From: Winogradskyella tangerina
GTDB taxonomy: Bacteria > Bacteroidota > Bacteroidia > Flavobacteriales > Flavobacteriaceae
Direction: 5' to 3'
Length of the DNA stretch: 64,000 nucleotides
NCBI RefSeq assembly: GCF_003260205.1
Contig: NZ_QERF01000002.1
Span: forward strand, 62,001-126,000
How positions within the stretch are numbered: position 1 is the stretch's first letter; each line of letters starts with the position of its first letter. Positions 50,685-59,364 of the stretch are shown piece after piece. Both the position numbers and the translations under genes were made by a program. The notes under the pieces were generated by a model. It worked only from the letters and a program-made list of their open reading frames with translations. It ran no database searches and had not been told where the DNA came from.

Positions 50685-53162
50685 TTATTTTGGGTCTAAG
50701 ATAGTATTAATTCTCTCAATACAGTCTCTATAATGGTATTTTGTATCTGTATTTACTGCCGATTTTGAAGCCGAATTTAAAACACGCTTTAATTGATTCA
50801 ACTCACCTCTTACAATAGCTCTCACATCAGACTGGTTAACATTATAGTATTGTCGCGTGCGTGATGGATTGAGACTTTCGGTCATTAAATAAGCCATACG
50901 GTCGATGTATGCGCGTTGTAAATTTCTTCGGAAAACATTTACATTCGATGCTGTAGTCGTTTCAGACCAAATACCTAAACGCAAATCCTTAAGCATATCT
51001 AAGGCTGAATAGTTTTTACTATCCATGGCTTTATGATCGATCAGTCTTCCTAAGCGCTCAAAATTCATGAGGTTATTTAAATGACGAGATTGAAGACTTC
51101 TAATACGATCGGTATAACCAGCGTAATTAATATTTTTCAGAATGTCTTTGTCCATTAACCAATTTGGAGTTGCGAAAGCATTTTTATGTAGCCATGCTAT
51201 TGCCGCTTTTTGGTAGGCCTTGTCAACCGGATTGTAGACTGTACCTTCTTGCGATGGGTTTTTACTATCTTCAACAACACCGCCGACATGTGTTACAACA
51301 TGACCAACATAACGACTCCAAACGCCTAGTAATTCGCCATATAATTCTGCTAGATCACTGTAGTTATCGGTTTTATCGCTTGTCCAACTAGGTAAATTTT
51401 CAGCAACAATTTTAAGATTTTTTAAGCCGTAGGTACTCGCTAGAATACTATTATTACCAATATCTTCGGTCTGTGCAGTTGGATCAAAACGGCTACTCTG
51501 CTTTCCAAATTTATACATCGGATCACCTGCCTTTTCCATGATCCAGCCATTTAGAGTTTCTTTTTCATCATCTGCAGATTTAGCATCTGGGATAAAACGA
51601 TATCCATAATTAATGGCATAATCATCATAAGGTCCTAATTGACGTATAAATCTGATATTTTCATCACCAGGCTGCGCAATATAATTGTAACGTGCATAAT
51701 CCATTATAGTGGTGGCTATACCCATTTTCTGAGTAAATGCGCCATCTCGATAACTTTCAACATCATAGGCATAACTGGCGCTCATATTATGCGGTAAACC
51801 AAGCGTATGACCAACTTCATGAGCAATCACCATTTTCATCATTTCCCCTATTTCTTCATCTGGAGTGTTAAGCGTTCTTGCCGAAGGATTTGCAGCCCCT
51901 GTTTCTAGCAAGTATCTATTACGATACGATCTTAAGTGGTTATGATACCAAATAATATCACTTTCAATAATTTCACCACTTCTAGGGTCTGAGACACTCG
52001 GACCTGTAGCATTTCTAGTTGTACTGGCGACATATCGAACTACAGAATATCTGATATCCTCTGGACTAAACTCAGGATCTTCTTCCTTAGTTGGTGGATC
52101 TTTTGCAATGATGGCATTTTTAAATCCGGCCGCTTCAAAGGCTTTCTGCCAGAGTTCAATACCTTCTTTCATGTATGATCTAAACTTCATTGGAGTTGCA
52201 GGGTCCAAATAGTAAACGATTGGTTTAATAGGTTCAACCAATTCACCACGTTTATAGGCTTCTATATCTTTTGGAATCAATTTCCAACGGCGAATATATG
52301 TTTTGCGATCTGCTTTGAGTTCATCACTGCCATAATCGTACTGACTTAAAGTAAACCAACCTACTCTATCATCGAAATAACGCGGTTGCATAGGTTCTTC
52401 CGGCAACAGAATCATCGATTGATTCATCTGAACACTTATCGTTTCGTCACCACTATTGTTTGGTGGTTCGGCAGCATTATATGTGAAATCCTGAATGACT
52501 TCAATATTTTTCGGATAACTTCTAACTGAATTGATAAAGCTTCTTGACTTATCTAAATTCCTAACTTTATATTGTCTTCTAAAAAAAGCTGGCATACCAC
52601 TTAAGGCCTTCACATCTGAACTGTAAAAATTCGTTACGTCTATGACAACGTTCAGGGAATCTTTTGAATAGGCAGCAATATCAAACGCATATAAAGTAGG
52701 TTCGTAGTTATTAGATCTTACGGACACATTGATTGGAAGACTATCGGCTGCCACGGCACTCGATGATTTTTCCTTTATCAAAATTTTATCTTTAAAGCGT
52801 TCCCAATTAATCATTCGTGTATTGGTCTTCGTTCCTGCATTGACGTAACCACCACCTAAATTTGCTGGTAATTTCGCTATTCTACTTACCAATAACATGT
52901 CTGTATTTAAATACTCAATGGGGATCTCATAATAGTATTTTTCACCAACTAAATGCACATCAAAAAGACCTACATCAGTTTTGGCGTCTGATGTGATCAC
53001 TTCATTGTAATCTTTGATTTTTCCTTTCTTTTTCTTCGGTGCTGCTGGTGTAGTTTGTTCTTTTTTAGCGTCTTTTTTCTTCTTTCTTCTCGATTGAGCA
53101 TCTGTTGTATTAACAGAAAAAATTAAACATAAAATGAGCAGTAATGAGAATTGTTTTTTCAT
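50685..53162 (-). CDS. Zinc-dependent metalloprotease (DUF5117/DUF5118 type)
   Basis: An 825-residue exported protease. A signal peptide (about 1-22) is followed by a very basic stretch (SRRKKKKDAKKEQTTPAAPK) and beta domains (DUF5118/5117-like; VGEKYYYEIPIEYLNTDMLL). The gluzincin motif HEVGHTLGLPHN gives zinc ligands His448, His452 and His458 with Glu449, followed by a Met-turn TIMDYARYNY. The length is typical of the Bacteroidota family. Likely a periplasmic or outer-membrane peptidase of unknown target. First gene of the four-gene leftward unit. Confidence 0.86.
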   Translation of the reverse strand: MKKQFSLLLILCLIFSVNTTDAQSRRKKKKDAKKEQTTPAAPKKKKGKIKDYNEVITSDAKTDVGLFDVHLVGEKYYYEIPIEYLNTDMLLVSRIAKLPANLGGGYVNAGTKTNTRMINWERFKDKILIKEKSSSAVAADSLPINVSVRSNNYEPTLYAFDIAAYSKDSLNVVIDVTNFYSSDVKALSGMPAFFRRQYKVRNLDKSRSFINSVRSYPKNIEVIQDFTYNAAEPPNNSGDETISVQMNQSMILLPEEPMQPRYFDDRVGWFTLSQYDYGSDELKADRKTYIRRWKLIPKDIEAYKRGELVEPIKPIVYYLDPATPMKFRSYMKEGIELWQKAFEAAGFKNAIIAKDPPTKEEDPEFSPEDIRYSVVRYVASTTRNATGPSVSDPRSGEIIESDIIWYHNHLRSYRNRYLLETGAANPSARTLNTPDEEIGEMMKMVIAHEVGHTLGLPHNMSASYAYDVESYRDGAFTQKMGIATTIMDYARYNYIAQPGDENIRFIRQLGPYDDYAINYGYRFIPDAKSADDEKETLNGWIMEKAGDPMYKFGKQSSRFDPTAQTEDIGNNSILASTYGLKNLKIVAENLPSWTSDKTDNYSDLAELYGELLGVWSRYVGHVVTHVGGVVEDSKNPSQEGTVYNPVDKAYQKAAIAWLHKNAFATPNWLMDKDILKNINYAGYTDRIRSLQSRHLNNLMNFERLGRLIDHKAMDSKNYSALDMLKDLRLGIWSETTTASNVNVFRRNLQRAYIDRMAYLMTESLNPSRTRQYYNVNQSDVRAIVRGELNQLKRVLNSASKSAVNTDTKYHYRDCIERINTILDPK

Positions 53163-53296
53163 GTCAGTTAATAGATATGTTTTTGGATGATTTATTTGAA
53201 AAAATTTCGATTGGATAAAGATAATTAATTGAAATCATGTTGAGGTCGATTTCTTAAATCCTGTTAAAAATCTATGGTTATTCTTGATTTCTAAAG

Positions 53297-53304
53297 TATT
53301 TTTG
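53297..53304 (+). promoter_or_regulatory. Candidate -7 element of the DUF3817 gene
   Basis: TATTTTTG matches TAnnTTTG exactly and lies 13 bp before ATG 53317, supporting that start over a TTG at 53284. No -33 TTG was found. Confidence 0.4.
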
Positions 53305-53316
53305 CAAAAACTTTCT

Positions 53317-53610
53317 ATGTCAACATTATTAACGACATTTCGAATTGTAGCCTTTTTAGAAGGTACATCGTATATCCTTCTTTTGTTTATTGCTACACCG
53401 TTAAAATATTTTGCTGACGATCCACAATATGTAGGGATGCTTGGCATGCCTCACGGGGTTTTATTCTTAGCTTATATAGCAATGGCGATATTTATCAGTA
53501 AGGACATGAAATGGTCTAATAAAACGCTATGGACCGTTTTAATTGCTGGTATTATTCCCTTTGGAACATTTTATGTTGATAAAAAATATTTAAAGAACGC
53601 CCATGCATAA
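53317..53610 (+). CDS. DUF3817 membrane protein
   Basis: From ATG 53317 it has 97 residues with three membrane helices. It matches DUF3817 (YdzA-like): FRIVAFLEGTSYILLLFIATPLK, MLGMPHGVLFLAYIAMAI, LIAGIIPFGTFYVDKKY. Function unknown. It overlaps the MscS gene start by 8 bp, so the two are translationally coupled. Confidence 0.85.
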   Translation: MSTLLTTFRIVAFLEGTSYILLLFIATPLKYFADDPQYVGMLGMPHGVLFLAYIAMAIFISKDMKWSNKTLWTVLIAGIIPFGTFYVDKKYLKNAHA

Positions 53611-54841
53611 TTTAAGACATACGATTTATGATTGGTTGATCGAAAATGGCATTGCTGCAGACACTGCAAAATACCTGAATATGATCATACTTTTGGTCGG
53701 GTTATTGCTCATTGCATTTATTGTAGACTATGTCACTAAACGTCTACTCTGGAAATTTTCTTCAAGTTTAGCTAAGCGCACAAAAACTAATTTTGACGAT
53801 ATCCTGATCAAGAATAAGCTACCGAGAAATATTGCGCATATTATTCCGCTAATGTTGCTTATTGAATTTGTGCCTGATGTGTTTTCCGACTTTCCATACA
53901 TCGAAAATATCATCGAAAAGACCTTAAAGGTTATTGCCATATTGCTGACGCTTCGCATTGTGAAGAATTTCTTGTATTCGGTGCGAGATTACTTGAAAAC
54001 CTTACCACAATATAAAGACAAACCTCTGTACAGCTATATTCAGGTATTTATGATCTTCCTGTGGTTACTGGCTATTTTTTCAATATTTGCTATAATTACC
54101 AGCATAACCTTTTGGGAATTCATAACGAGTCTTGGTGCCGCATCAGCAATAATTTTGTTAGTATTTAAGGATAGTATTCTTGGATTTGTAGCGAGTATAC
54201 AGGTTACCGTAAACGATATGGTACGTATTGGCGACTGGATTACTTTCGAAAAATATGGCGCTGATGGTGATGTTGTTGAAATTACTCTAGCAACTGTTAA
54301 AGTGCAGAATTGGGATAAAACCATTACAACCATTCCTACCTATGCACTTATTTCGGATTCTTTCAAGAATTGGAGAGGAATGATGAATTCTGGAGGCAGA
54401 CGTATTAAGCGTTCAGTGATCATAAAAACTTCTACAATTAAATTTCTTACGGATGAAGATATAGAACGTTTCAAAAAAATTGAACTCGTTACAAATTATA
54501 TGAATAACGCTTCTGAAATTATTAAGAAGCATAACGCTGAACGTGGTATAGATAAATCAGTTTTAATAAATGGTAGAAATCTGACCAATTTTGGTGTATT
54601 TAGAAAATATCTTCAAACCTACATGGATAATCATTCGGCGATTAATAAGGATATGACCTTAATGGTTAGACAGCTAGAGCCTACACCACAAGGAATACCT
54701 ATGGAAATCTATGCGTTTAGTAGCGATATCAGGTGGCAGAATTATGAATTTATAATGGCAGATATTTTTGATCATGTACTTGCATCAGTAAAGTTCTTTG
54801 ATCTTGAAATTTACGAATTGGCAGTTGCCACAACTGACTAA
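53603..54841 (+). CDS. MscS-type mechanosensitive channel (YbdG/MscM-like)
   Basis: A 412-residue inner-membrane channel. Several helices (about 25-185) precede the MscS pore helix (about 165-195; FITSLGAASAIILLVFKDSILGF) and the beta domain (NDMVRIGDWITFEKYGADGD, TTIPTYALISDSFKNW). An RIKRSVIIKTSTIKFLTDE insertion and the C-terminal domain match the YbdG subgroup. It releases solutes on hypo-osmotic shock. The 3' end overlaps the convergent thioesterase gene by 4 bp. Confidence 0.88.
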   Translation: MHNLRHTIYDWLIENGIAADTAKYLNMIILLVGLLLIAFIVDYVTKRLLWKFSSSLAKRTKTNFDDILIKNKLPRNIAHIIPLMLLIEFVPDVFSDFPYIENIIEKTLKVIAILLTLRIVKNFLYSVRDYLKTLPQYKDKPLYSYIQVFMIFLWLLAIFSIFAIITSITFWEFITSLGAASAIILLVFKDSILGFVASIQVTVNDMVRIGDWITFEKYGADGDVVEITLATVKVQNWDKTITTIPTYALISDSFKNWRGMMNSGGRRIKRSVIIKTSTIKFLTDEDIERFKKIELVTNYMNNASEIIKKHNAERGIDKSVLINGRNLTNFGVFRKYLQTYMDNHSAINKDMTLMVRQLEPTPQGIPMEIYAFSSDIRWQNYEFIMADIFDHVLASVKFFDLEIYELAVATTD

Positions 54842-55233
54842 TCCTTTTTATTTAACCGGTCGCTAACGTATTCTACTTTAGTTTTGCCATGAGGCTTAGG
54901 TTGCCCGTCTTCACCAAGATTTACCATTGTAATGTTATCAACGGTTAGTATGGTTTCGCGAGTCATTTTATTTCTGGCCTTACATTTCATGGTCATAGAT
55001 GTCTTGCCAAATTTTATAACTTCAATACCAATTTCTACAATGTCACCTTGTTTCGCTGATGCCATGAAGTTAATTTCAGAAATGAACTTGGTTACCACTC
55101 TAGGGTTTTCAAGCTGAATAATAGTATAAAGTGCTACTTCTTCATCGATCCAAGCCAATAACTCACCTCCAAAAAGAGTACCATTAGGATTCAGGTCTTC
55201 GGGTTTTACCCATTTACGTGTATGAAATCTCAT
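54838..55233 (-). CDS. Hotdog-fold acyl-CoA thioesterase
   Basis: A 131-residue hotdog protein of the YciA/acyl-CoA thioesterase group: PNGTLFGGELLAWIDEEVAL near residues 16-35 with the catalytic Asp/Glu, then the long hotdog helix and strand IVEIGIEVIKFGKTSMTMKC. It hydrolyses acyl-CoA in the cytoplasm; chain-length preference is not predictable. It directly follows the DUF72 gene (adjacent, 0 bp), so both are probably cotranscribed. Confidence 0.87.
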   Translation of the reverse strand: MRFHTRKWVKPEDLNPNGTLFGGELLAWIDEEVALYTIIQLENPRVVTKFISEINFMASAKQGDIVEIGIEVIKFGKTSMTMKCKARNKMTRETILTVDNITMVNLGEDGQPKPHGKTKVEYVSDRLNKKD

Positions 55234-56139
55234 TTAAAATAATTTCTGTTGTTGCTCTGCGTTGGGTATTTTCAAATTCATACCCAATTCAGAATTTAAT
55301 TGTTCTATAAAATAGTTTGAAAGCATTGGCTTGTCCTTTTGAACATCTTCATGAATAAAGAAGTTAACATGATGTATTCCGTAAGATTTCCATAGTGCAA
55401 GTCGCTCAACCCATTCATCTAATCTTTTGAAATCGCTTTGATGATTAGTCGCTACGTAGCGCACAAATACTCTAGAATTGGTGAGCCGCATGTGCATGAT
55501 ATCTCGTCTTCCAGGACTATCAACAATAACGTTCGATATGTTGTTCGCTTCTAAAAGTTGATACAAATCTTCAGAAATTGAATCATCACTAAACCAAGCT
55601 GTATGTCTAAATTCTGCAGCCAATGGAATTTCTTTTGGCCAGGACTTCATGAAATTCACCACACGGTCAAAATCCTTAGGCGCAAAATTTTCTGGCATCT
55701 GTAAAAAGATACATCCCAATTTTTCCTTTAGATTTATGGCGCTATAAAGAAAATTATAGACTACCGGAGCAACGTCTTCATTCAAACGTTTCCAATGACT
55801 AATCTCCTGATTTAATTTTGGGAAAAAACTAAAGTCTTGCGGTGTTTTATGATACCATTTTTCAAATTGCTCTGGTGGAAAAATTCTATAGAAAGTGGCA
55901 TTAAGTTCTACTGCGTTAAACTGTCGCGAATAGTATTCTAGTTCATCTTTAATGCCTCTAGGATAAAATCCCTTTAAACTGGCTTTGTTCCAACTTGGGC
56001 AACCAATAAAAAATTGGGTAGTTTCAGAAGGATCAACTAGCAAGATTTCTTTTGTAGACGGATGATCTTCAGGTAATGTTAAATCAACAAGCTCTGGATG
56101 TTCTACTTTTCCGAATTTCACTAGATTTCTTTTACTCAA
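55234..56139 (-). CDS. DUF72 (YecE-like) family protein
   Basis: A 301-residue protein with the DUF72 TIM-barrel-like pattern: FFIGCPSWNKASLKGFYP, YYSRQFNAVELNATFYRI, FSFFPKLNQEISH, LGCIFLQMPENF and AAEFRHTAWF. Function unknown despite wide distribution. It begins the two-gene unit with the thioesterase. Confidence 0.87.
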   Translation of the reverse strand: MSKRNLVKFGKVEHPELVDLTLPEDHPSTKEILLVDPSETTQFFIGCPSWNKASLKGFYPRGIKDELEYYSRQFNAVELNATFYRIFPPEQFEKWYHKTPQDFSFFPKLNQEISHWKRLNEDVAPVVYNFLYSAINLKEKLGCIFLQMPENFAPKDFDRVVNFMKSWPKEIPLAAEFRHTAWFSDDSISEDLYQLLEANNISNVIVDSPGRRDIMHMRLTNSRVFVRYVATNHQSDFKRLDEWVERLALWKSYGIHHVNFFIHEDVQKDKPMLSNYFIEQLNSELGMNLKIPNAEQQQKLF

Positions 56140-56218
56140 AGATAAGGTTAATAGGTCTGTTTTTCAATCTCGAATTAATGAAATGTTAATAACACCGTTA
56201 ACAACATAATTACTGTTT

Positions 56219-56226
56219 TATCTTTG
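56219..56226 (+). promoter_or_regulatory. Candidate -7 element of the gene at 56.3 kb
   Basis: TATCTTTG matches TAnnTTTG, 53 bp before ATG 56279. No clear -33 TTG is present at the expected distance. Confidence 0.45.
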
Positions 56227-56278
56227 TGCCTTGGTTTATATTTAAATTTAATTCCAAGTTAATCCTAAATTCTTAACC

Positions 56279-56695
56279 ATGGCTACACGTTCTGAGCAAT
56301 TACTGGCAATTAGACCAGTAATATCTTCTGCAAAAATTTATGATTCTATGAGTCCTGACGAGTTATTTCAGAACAAAACACTTCGTCCTATAATTAAGAT
56401 GCAACACGATCTTTTTATTGCTGTATTCAAAAATTATATTGGAAAACGAAAGAATGTATTCTACGAGCTAAGTCTAACCAAACAATTGGCCTATATTGAT
56501 AATGCCATTCATAAAGACATGAAGTTCAGAAATTCTGTCAAAGGAATGATCATTGGGCAATTTACGGAGGAAGAATATACAATTTACATTCAAAATTCAT
56601 CAGCACTGAATAAGCGTATGATGAATATTGTGAAGGAACGCCTACTTGATAGTATTCAGGCCTTTACAAATCCGCAGGTGCTTAAAGCCATGTAA
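56279..56695 (+). CDS. Conserved flavobacterial protein of unknown function
   Basis: A 138-residue helical cytoplasmic protein with no membrane segment. The pattern NKTLRPIIKMQHDLFIAVFK, YIGKRKNVFYELS and FTEEEYTIYIQNSSALNKRM looks conserved. I recall relatives in databases with the label glyoxalase, but no glyoxalase (VOC) fold or metal ligands are visible here, so I would not use that name. It is a single gene with its own promoter. Confidence 0.72.
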   Translation: MATRSEQLLAIRPVISSAKIYDSMSPDELFQNKTLRPIIKMQHDLFIAVFKNYIGKRKNVFYELSLTKQLAYIDNAIHKDMKFRNSVKGMIIGQFTEEEYTIYIQNSSALNKRMMNIVKERLLDSIQAFTNPQVLKAM

Positions 56696-56731
56696 ACAAT
56701 TTCAATCTATCAGTAGTTGAATTGCTGCTCC

Positions 56732-57409
56732 TTATAGTAATGACTCACCATTGAGATTCGTGGTGAGTACATCGCTCATATAATCAAAGTACGGACGCAC
56801 ATTTTTAAAGGCCGAATCGACGTTTTCTAAAAAGTCATTCGCTAACACTTCTTTGTCCGTGTATTTCTTAATGAAAATGAATTGCTTTTTTCTTATGAGA
56901 TCGATAGCAGGATGCTCCTTATCAAAGCCTTTAGGAGCAGTTTTAAGCTCCTCGCCAACAAATTCACCCCAAGTTGATTTGAATGTCTTATCGTTTAGAA
57001 TTTCACGCATTTCACTATCATCCATTTCAAATTCTTTTCTAATGCGAAACAGATCTTCTTTGTTGGGTTCCCAAAATCCGGTTGCAATAAAAGATTCATT
57101 ATTTGGTTGAATATGCAAATAGTAGCCACCTCGTAGTTCTGGTTTTTTACGTGCGAAAGACCCTCCGAAATGGGTTTTATAAGGCAGTTTATTTTTTGAA
57201 AATCTGACGTCGCGATAAATTCTGAAAACTTTGGTTTTTTCGATTTGATCATGACTATTCATAAGTTCGCCTAGATAATTATAAGCTGATTTTACCTCAG
57301 ATTCTATGGCTTTAAATTCAGGTTTATGTTCATTGAACCAATCTCTATTGTTGTTTTTTGAAAGCTTCTTTAAAAATGTAAGGGTTTCGGCTGGTATACG
57401 ATTCGACAT
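56732..57409 (-). CDS. DUF2461 domain protein
   Basis: A 225-residue protein matching DUF2461 (TIGR02453): LTFLKKLSKNNNRDWFNEHK at the start, VFRIYRDVRFSKNKLPYKTH, FGGSFARKKPELRGGYYLHI, TGFWEPNKEDLFRIRKEFE, and a C-terminal FFLENVDSAFKNVRPY-like segment (DFLENVDSAFKNVRPY). Function unknown; the length is normal. It is a single leftward gene. Confidence 0.87.
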   Translation of the reverse strand: MSNRIPAETLTFLKKLSKNNNRDWFNEHKPEFKAIESEVKSAYNYLGELMNSHDQIEKTKVFRIYRDVRFSKNKLPYKTHFGGSFARKKPELRGGYYLHIQPNNESFIATGFWEPNKEDLFRIRKEFEMDDSEMREILNDKTFKSTWGEFVGEELKTAPKGFDKEHPAIDLIRKKQFIFIKKYTDKEVLANDFLENVDSAFKNVRPYFDYMSDVLTTNLNGESLL

Positions 57410-57575
57410 GTAAATTTTATTTGATATAAAAGTATAAAATTCATTGTTTCAATTTTGTTAAAATACCTTAAGGTCTTTGATGTTCACAACTCAGTTTAGA
57501 ATAGTTACAAATAAACTTGTGATTTGACGGAATTTTCAGTATAATGCGGTACATTTAAAAACACACACTAATTTT

Positions 57576-57797
57576 ATGGGTAGACCAGCAACAAGACCAA
57601 CAAAGCTTAAGGATGGTTTCTATATTGAAATCAGAAACAAAGGTTCAAAATCCGGTGTAAAACTATATAGTGGCACCAAATTACAAATGCATCGTGCCAT
57701 TAAAATGTACGAACGCTCGAAAGAGGTTCTTATTTTAGGTGAGTCCATAAACGGTAAGTTTGTTGATAAAGAACCTAAGCTTCATGTTGTAGAATAA
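57576..57797 (+). CDS. Small basic conserved protein
   Basis: A 73-residue, strongly basic protein (RPATRPTKLKDGFYIEIRNK, KLQMHRAIKMYERSKEVLIL). It has no signal or membrane segment. A short beta-hairpin followed by a helix suggests nucleic-acid binding, but no family is recognised. It has its own AT-rich upstream region (57410-57575) and a very strong terminator directly after it, which supports a real gene. Confidence 0.65.
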   Translation: MGRPATRPTKLKDGFYIEIRNKGSKSGVKLYSGTKLQMHRAIKMYERSKEVLILGESINGKFVDKEPKLHVVE

Positions 57798-57816
57798 TAC
57801 AAATACACAGTATATT

Positions 57817-57850
57817 AAAGGGTAAGAATTACGATTCTTACCCTTTTTTT
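57817..57850 (+). terminator. Strong intrinsic terminator
   Basis: Perfect 12-bp stem AAGGGTAAGAAT (57818-57829) / ATTCTTACCCTT (57834-57845) with a TACG loop and seven or more T. Confidence 0.9.
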
Positions 57851-57962
57851 ATCGCACTATTTTAATCCTAAATTTTAACACTCTATTATTTTTTTTATAC
57901 ATTGTTGATTAAATCAGCAGGTAAAAACTGCAAAAACTAACTAATATTAAATCGACATTATT

Positions 57963-58397
57963 ATGACTACAACTGCAAACAAGCCCCCAATTTGGTTTTG
58001 GATCGTTAGTGTAATTGCTCTACTTTGGAATGCCATGGGCGTACATGGATATATAAGTCAGGCCTACCAAACAGAAGCGCATACAAGTGCTTACACTCCA
58101 GAACAATTAGATGTTATGAATGGTTTACCAGCATGGTATACTGCTTTATTTGCTATTGCAGTATTTTCTGGTGCTTTAGGCTGTTTACTGCTTTTGCTAA
58201 GGAAGAAATTTGCTAAGATCTTACTTATCTTATCATTTTTAACCGCCACAGTAATGATGGTGTATTTCTTATTTATTGCTGATCTAAAAGGCGTTGATTT
58301 CAGCGCTAATAAATATATGGCCTATGCTGTCATTGCCATTGCAGCATTTTTGGTATGGTTCTCGAGAAAATCACATGCCAATGGCTGGATCAATTAA
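57963..58397 (+). CDS. Small four-helix membrane protein
   Basis: A 144-residue protein with four predicted membrane helices (about 12-34, 58-80, 84-105, 115-133). The first loop contains HGYISQAYQTEAHTSAYTPE and the second a LPAWYTALFAIAVFSG segment. The pattern is common in Flavobacteriaceae, but no function is known; names such as sugar transporter are not supported. It is followed by a terminator shared with truA. Confidence 0.75.
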   Translation: MTTTANKPPIWFWIVSVIALLWNAMGVHGYISQAYQTEAHTSAYTPEQLDVMNGLPAWYTALFAIAVFSGALGCLLLLLRKKFAKILLILSFLTATVMMVYFLFIADLKGVDFSANKYMAYAVIAIAAFLVWFSRKSHANGWIN

Positions 58398-58420
58398 ATT
58401 ATAACCAACCAATCTTAAAG

Positions 58421-58452
58421 AAGGAATTAGTTTCGGCTGATTCCTTTTTTTT
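58421..58452 (+). terminator. Terminator after the four-helix membrane protein
   Basis: Arms 58421-58430 (AAGGAATTAG) and 58437-58446 (CTGATTCCTT) pair over 10 bp with one G-U, then eight T. The convergent truA stop lies inside the T-run. Confidence 0.8.
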
Positions 58453-59236
58453 ATTCAAATTTTAAAGCATGAAGAATTAGCCCTGAAGCTGGCGCGATAT
58501 AATCCATAGGTTCAGTGTAATCACTTTTTAGAGTTTCTTCTATGTATTCTAAACTGATTTCACCTCGGCCGAGTTTTATAAGACAGCCAAACATTAAACG
58601 TATTTGATTGCGCATAAAACCCTTCCCTCTTATTTTGAAAACATAAGTCTGATCAGGAAAAAAATTAGCTTGATAGATATCATTATCCACAATTTCACAA
58701 TAATCTATTGTTCTGGTATACTCACCGTTTTCGGTAGCTTTATAGCAATAGGCTCTAAAATTATGAGTTCCTTCAAACAGTTTGGCGCCAATTTTCATTA
58801 TATCGACATCAAGAGGTTCTAGTATGGTTGTTAAAATCGGTGCACAAAAAGGATGATTCTTTTTTCCTTCAGAAAATAAGTAATGGTATTCTTTGAGTTT
58901 TGAATCTTGTATGATATTGAAATCCTTATCTACTTCAGAAATAGATAATGCTCTTATATCTTGAGGTAAATTCAGATTGAATTCCGCTAGAAAATCCTCA
59001 AAATCTGTAATAGGATTATTGTAGATAAATAATTCTAATGCTGCTTCGTTAGCTGATACCATGGCGTCTGTGCGTCCCGCGCCTAAAGTCTTAAATTTAG
59101 TATCACCTAAAATGTACTTAAGCGTTCGATCTATCATAAGATGAATAGTCTTCACGTCTGGCTGCTTTTGCCAACCGTGAAATCGATAGCCTAAATACTG
59201 AATTTTAATAAGATAATAATAGCGTTTATCAAACAT
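58451..59236 (-). CDS. truA: tRNA pseudouridine(38-40) synthase TruA
   Basis: A 261-residue TruA with catalytic Asp57 in LGAGRTDAMV, N-terminal IQYLGYRFHGWQKQPDVKTI, and FLAEFNLNLPQDIRAL, EYHYLFSEGK, GKGFMRNQIRLMFGCLIKLG further on. It converts uridine to pseudouridine at positions 38-40 of the tRNA anticodon arm. It is monocistronic. The start ATG 59236 gives the usual family length. Confidence 0.95.
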   Translation of the reverse strand: MFDKRYYYLIKIQYLGYRFHGWQKQPDVKTIHLMIDRTLKYILGDTKFKTLGAGRTDAMVSANEAALELFIYNNPITDFEDFLAEFNLNLPQDIRALSISEVDKDFNIIQDSKLKEYHYLFSEGKKNHPFCAPILTTILEPLDVDIMKIGAKLFEGTHNFRAYCYKATENGEYTRTIDYCEIVDNDIYQANFFPDQTYVFKIRGKGFMRNQIRLMFGCLIKLGRGEISLEYIEETLKSDYTEPMDYIAPASGLILHALKFE

Positions 59237-59304
59237 AGTGGCAAGAACGCCATTTTATAGAAATTGACAAAGTAAAGGTTCGTTTTATCCCTAGTACGAC
59301 CAAA

Positions 59305-59346
59305 ATAAAAAGGCATTAATACAGATTCTATATTAATGCCTTTCGT
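59305..59346. terminator. Bidirectional terminator after the M43 protease gene
   Basis: Perfect 13-bp stem AAAGGCATTAATA (59309-59321) / TATTAATGCCTTT (59331-59343) with an A-run on the left, which gives a U-run for the leftward protease gene. Confidence 0.85.
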
Positions 59347-59364
59347 TTATTTTATTTGATAATT

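Noticed and set aside
56279-56695. Glyoxalase label for the 138-residue protein
   Set aside because: No VOC-fold beta-alpha-beta pattern or metal-binding His/Glu residues can be seen.
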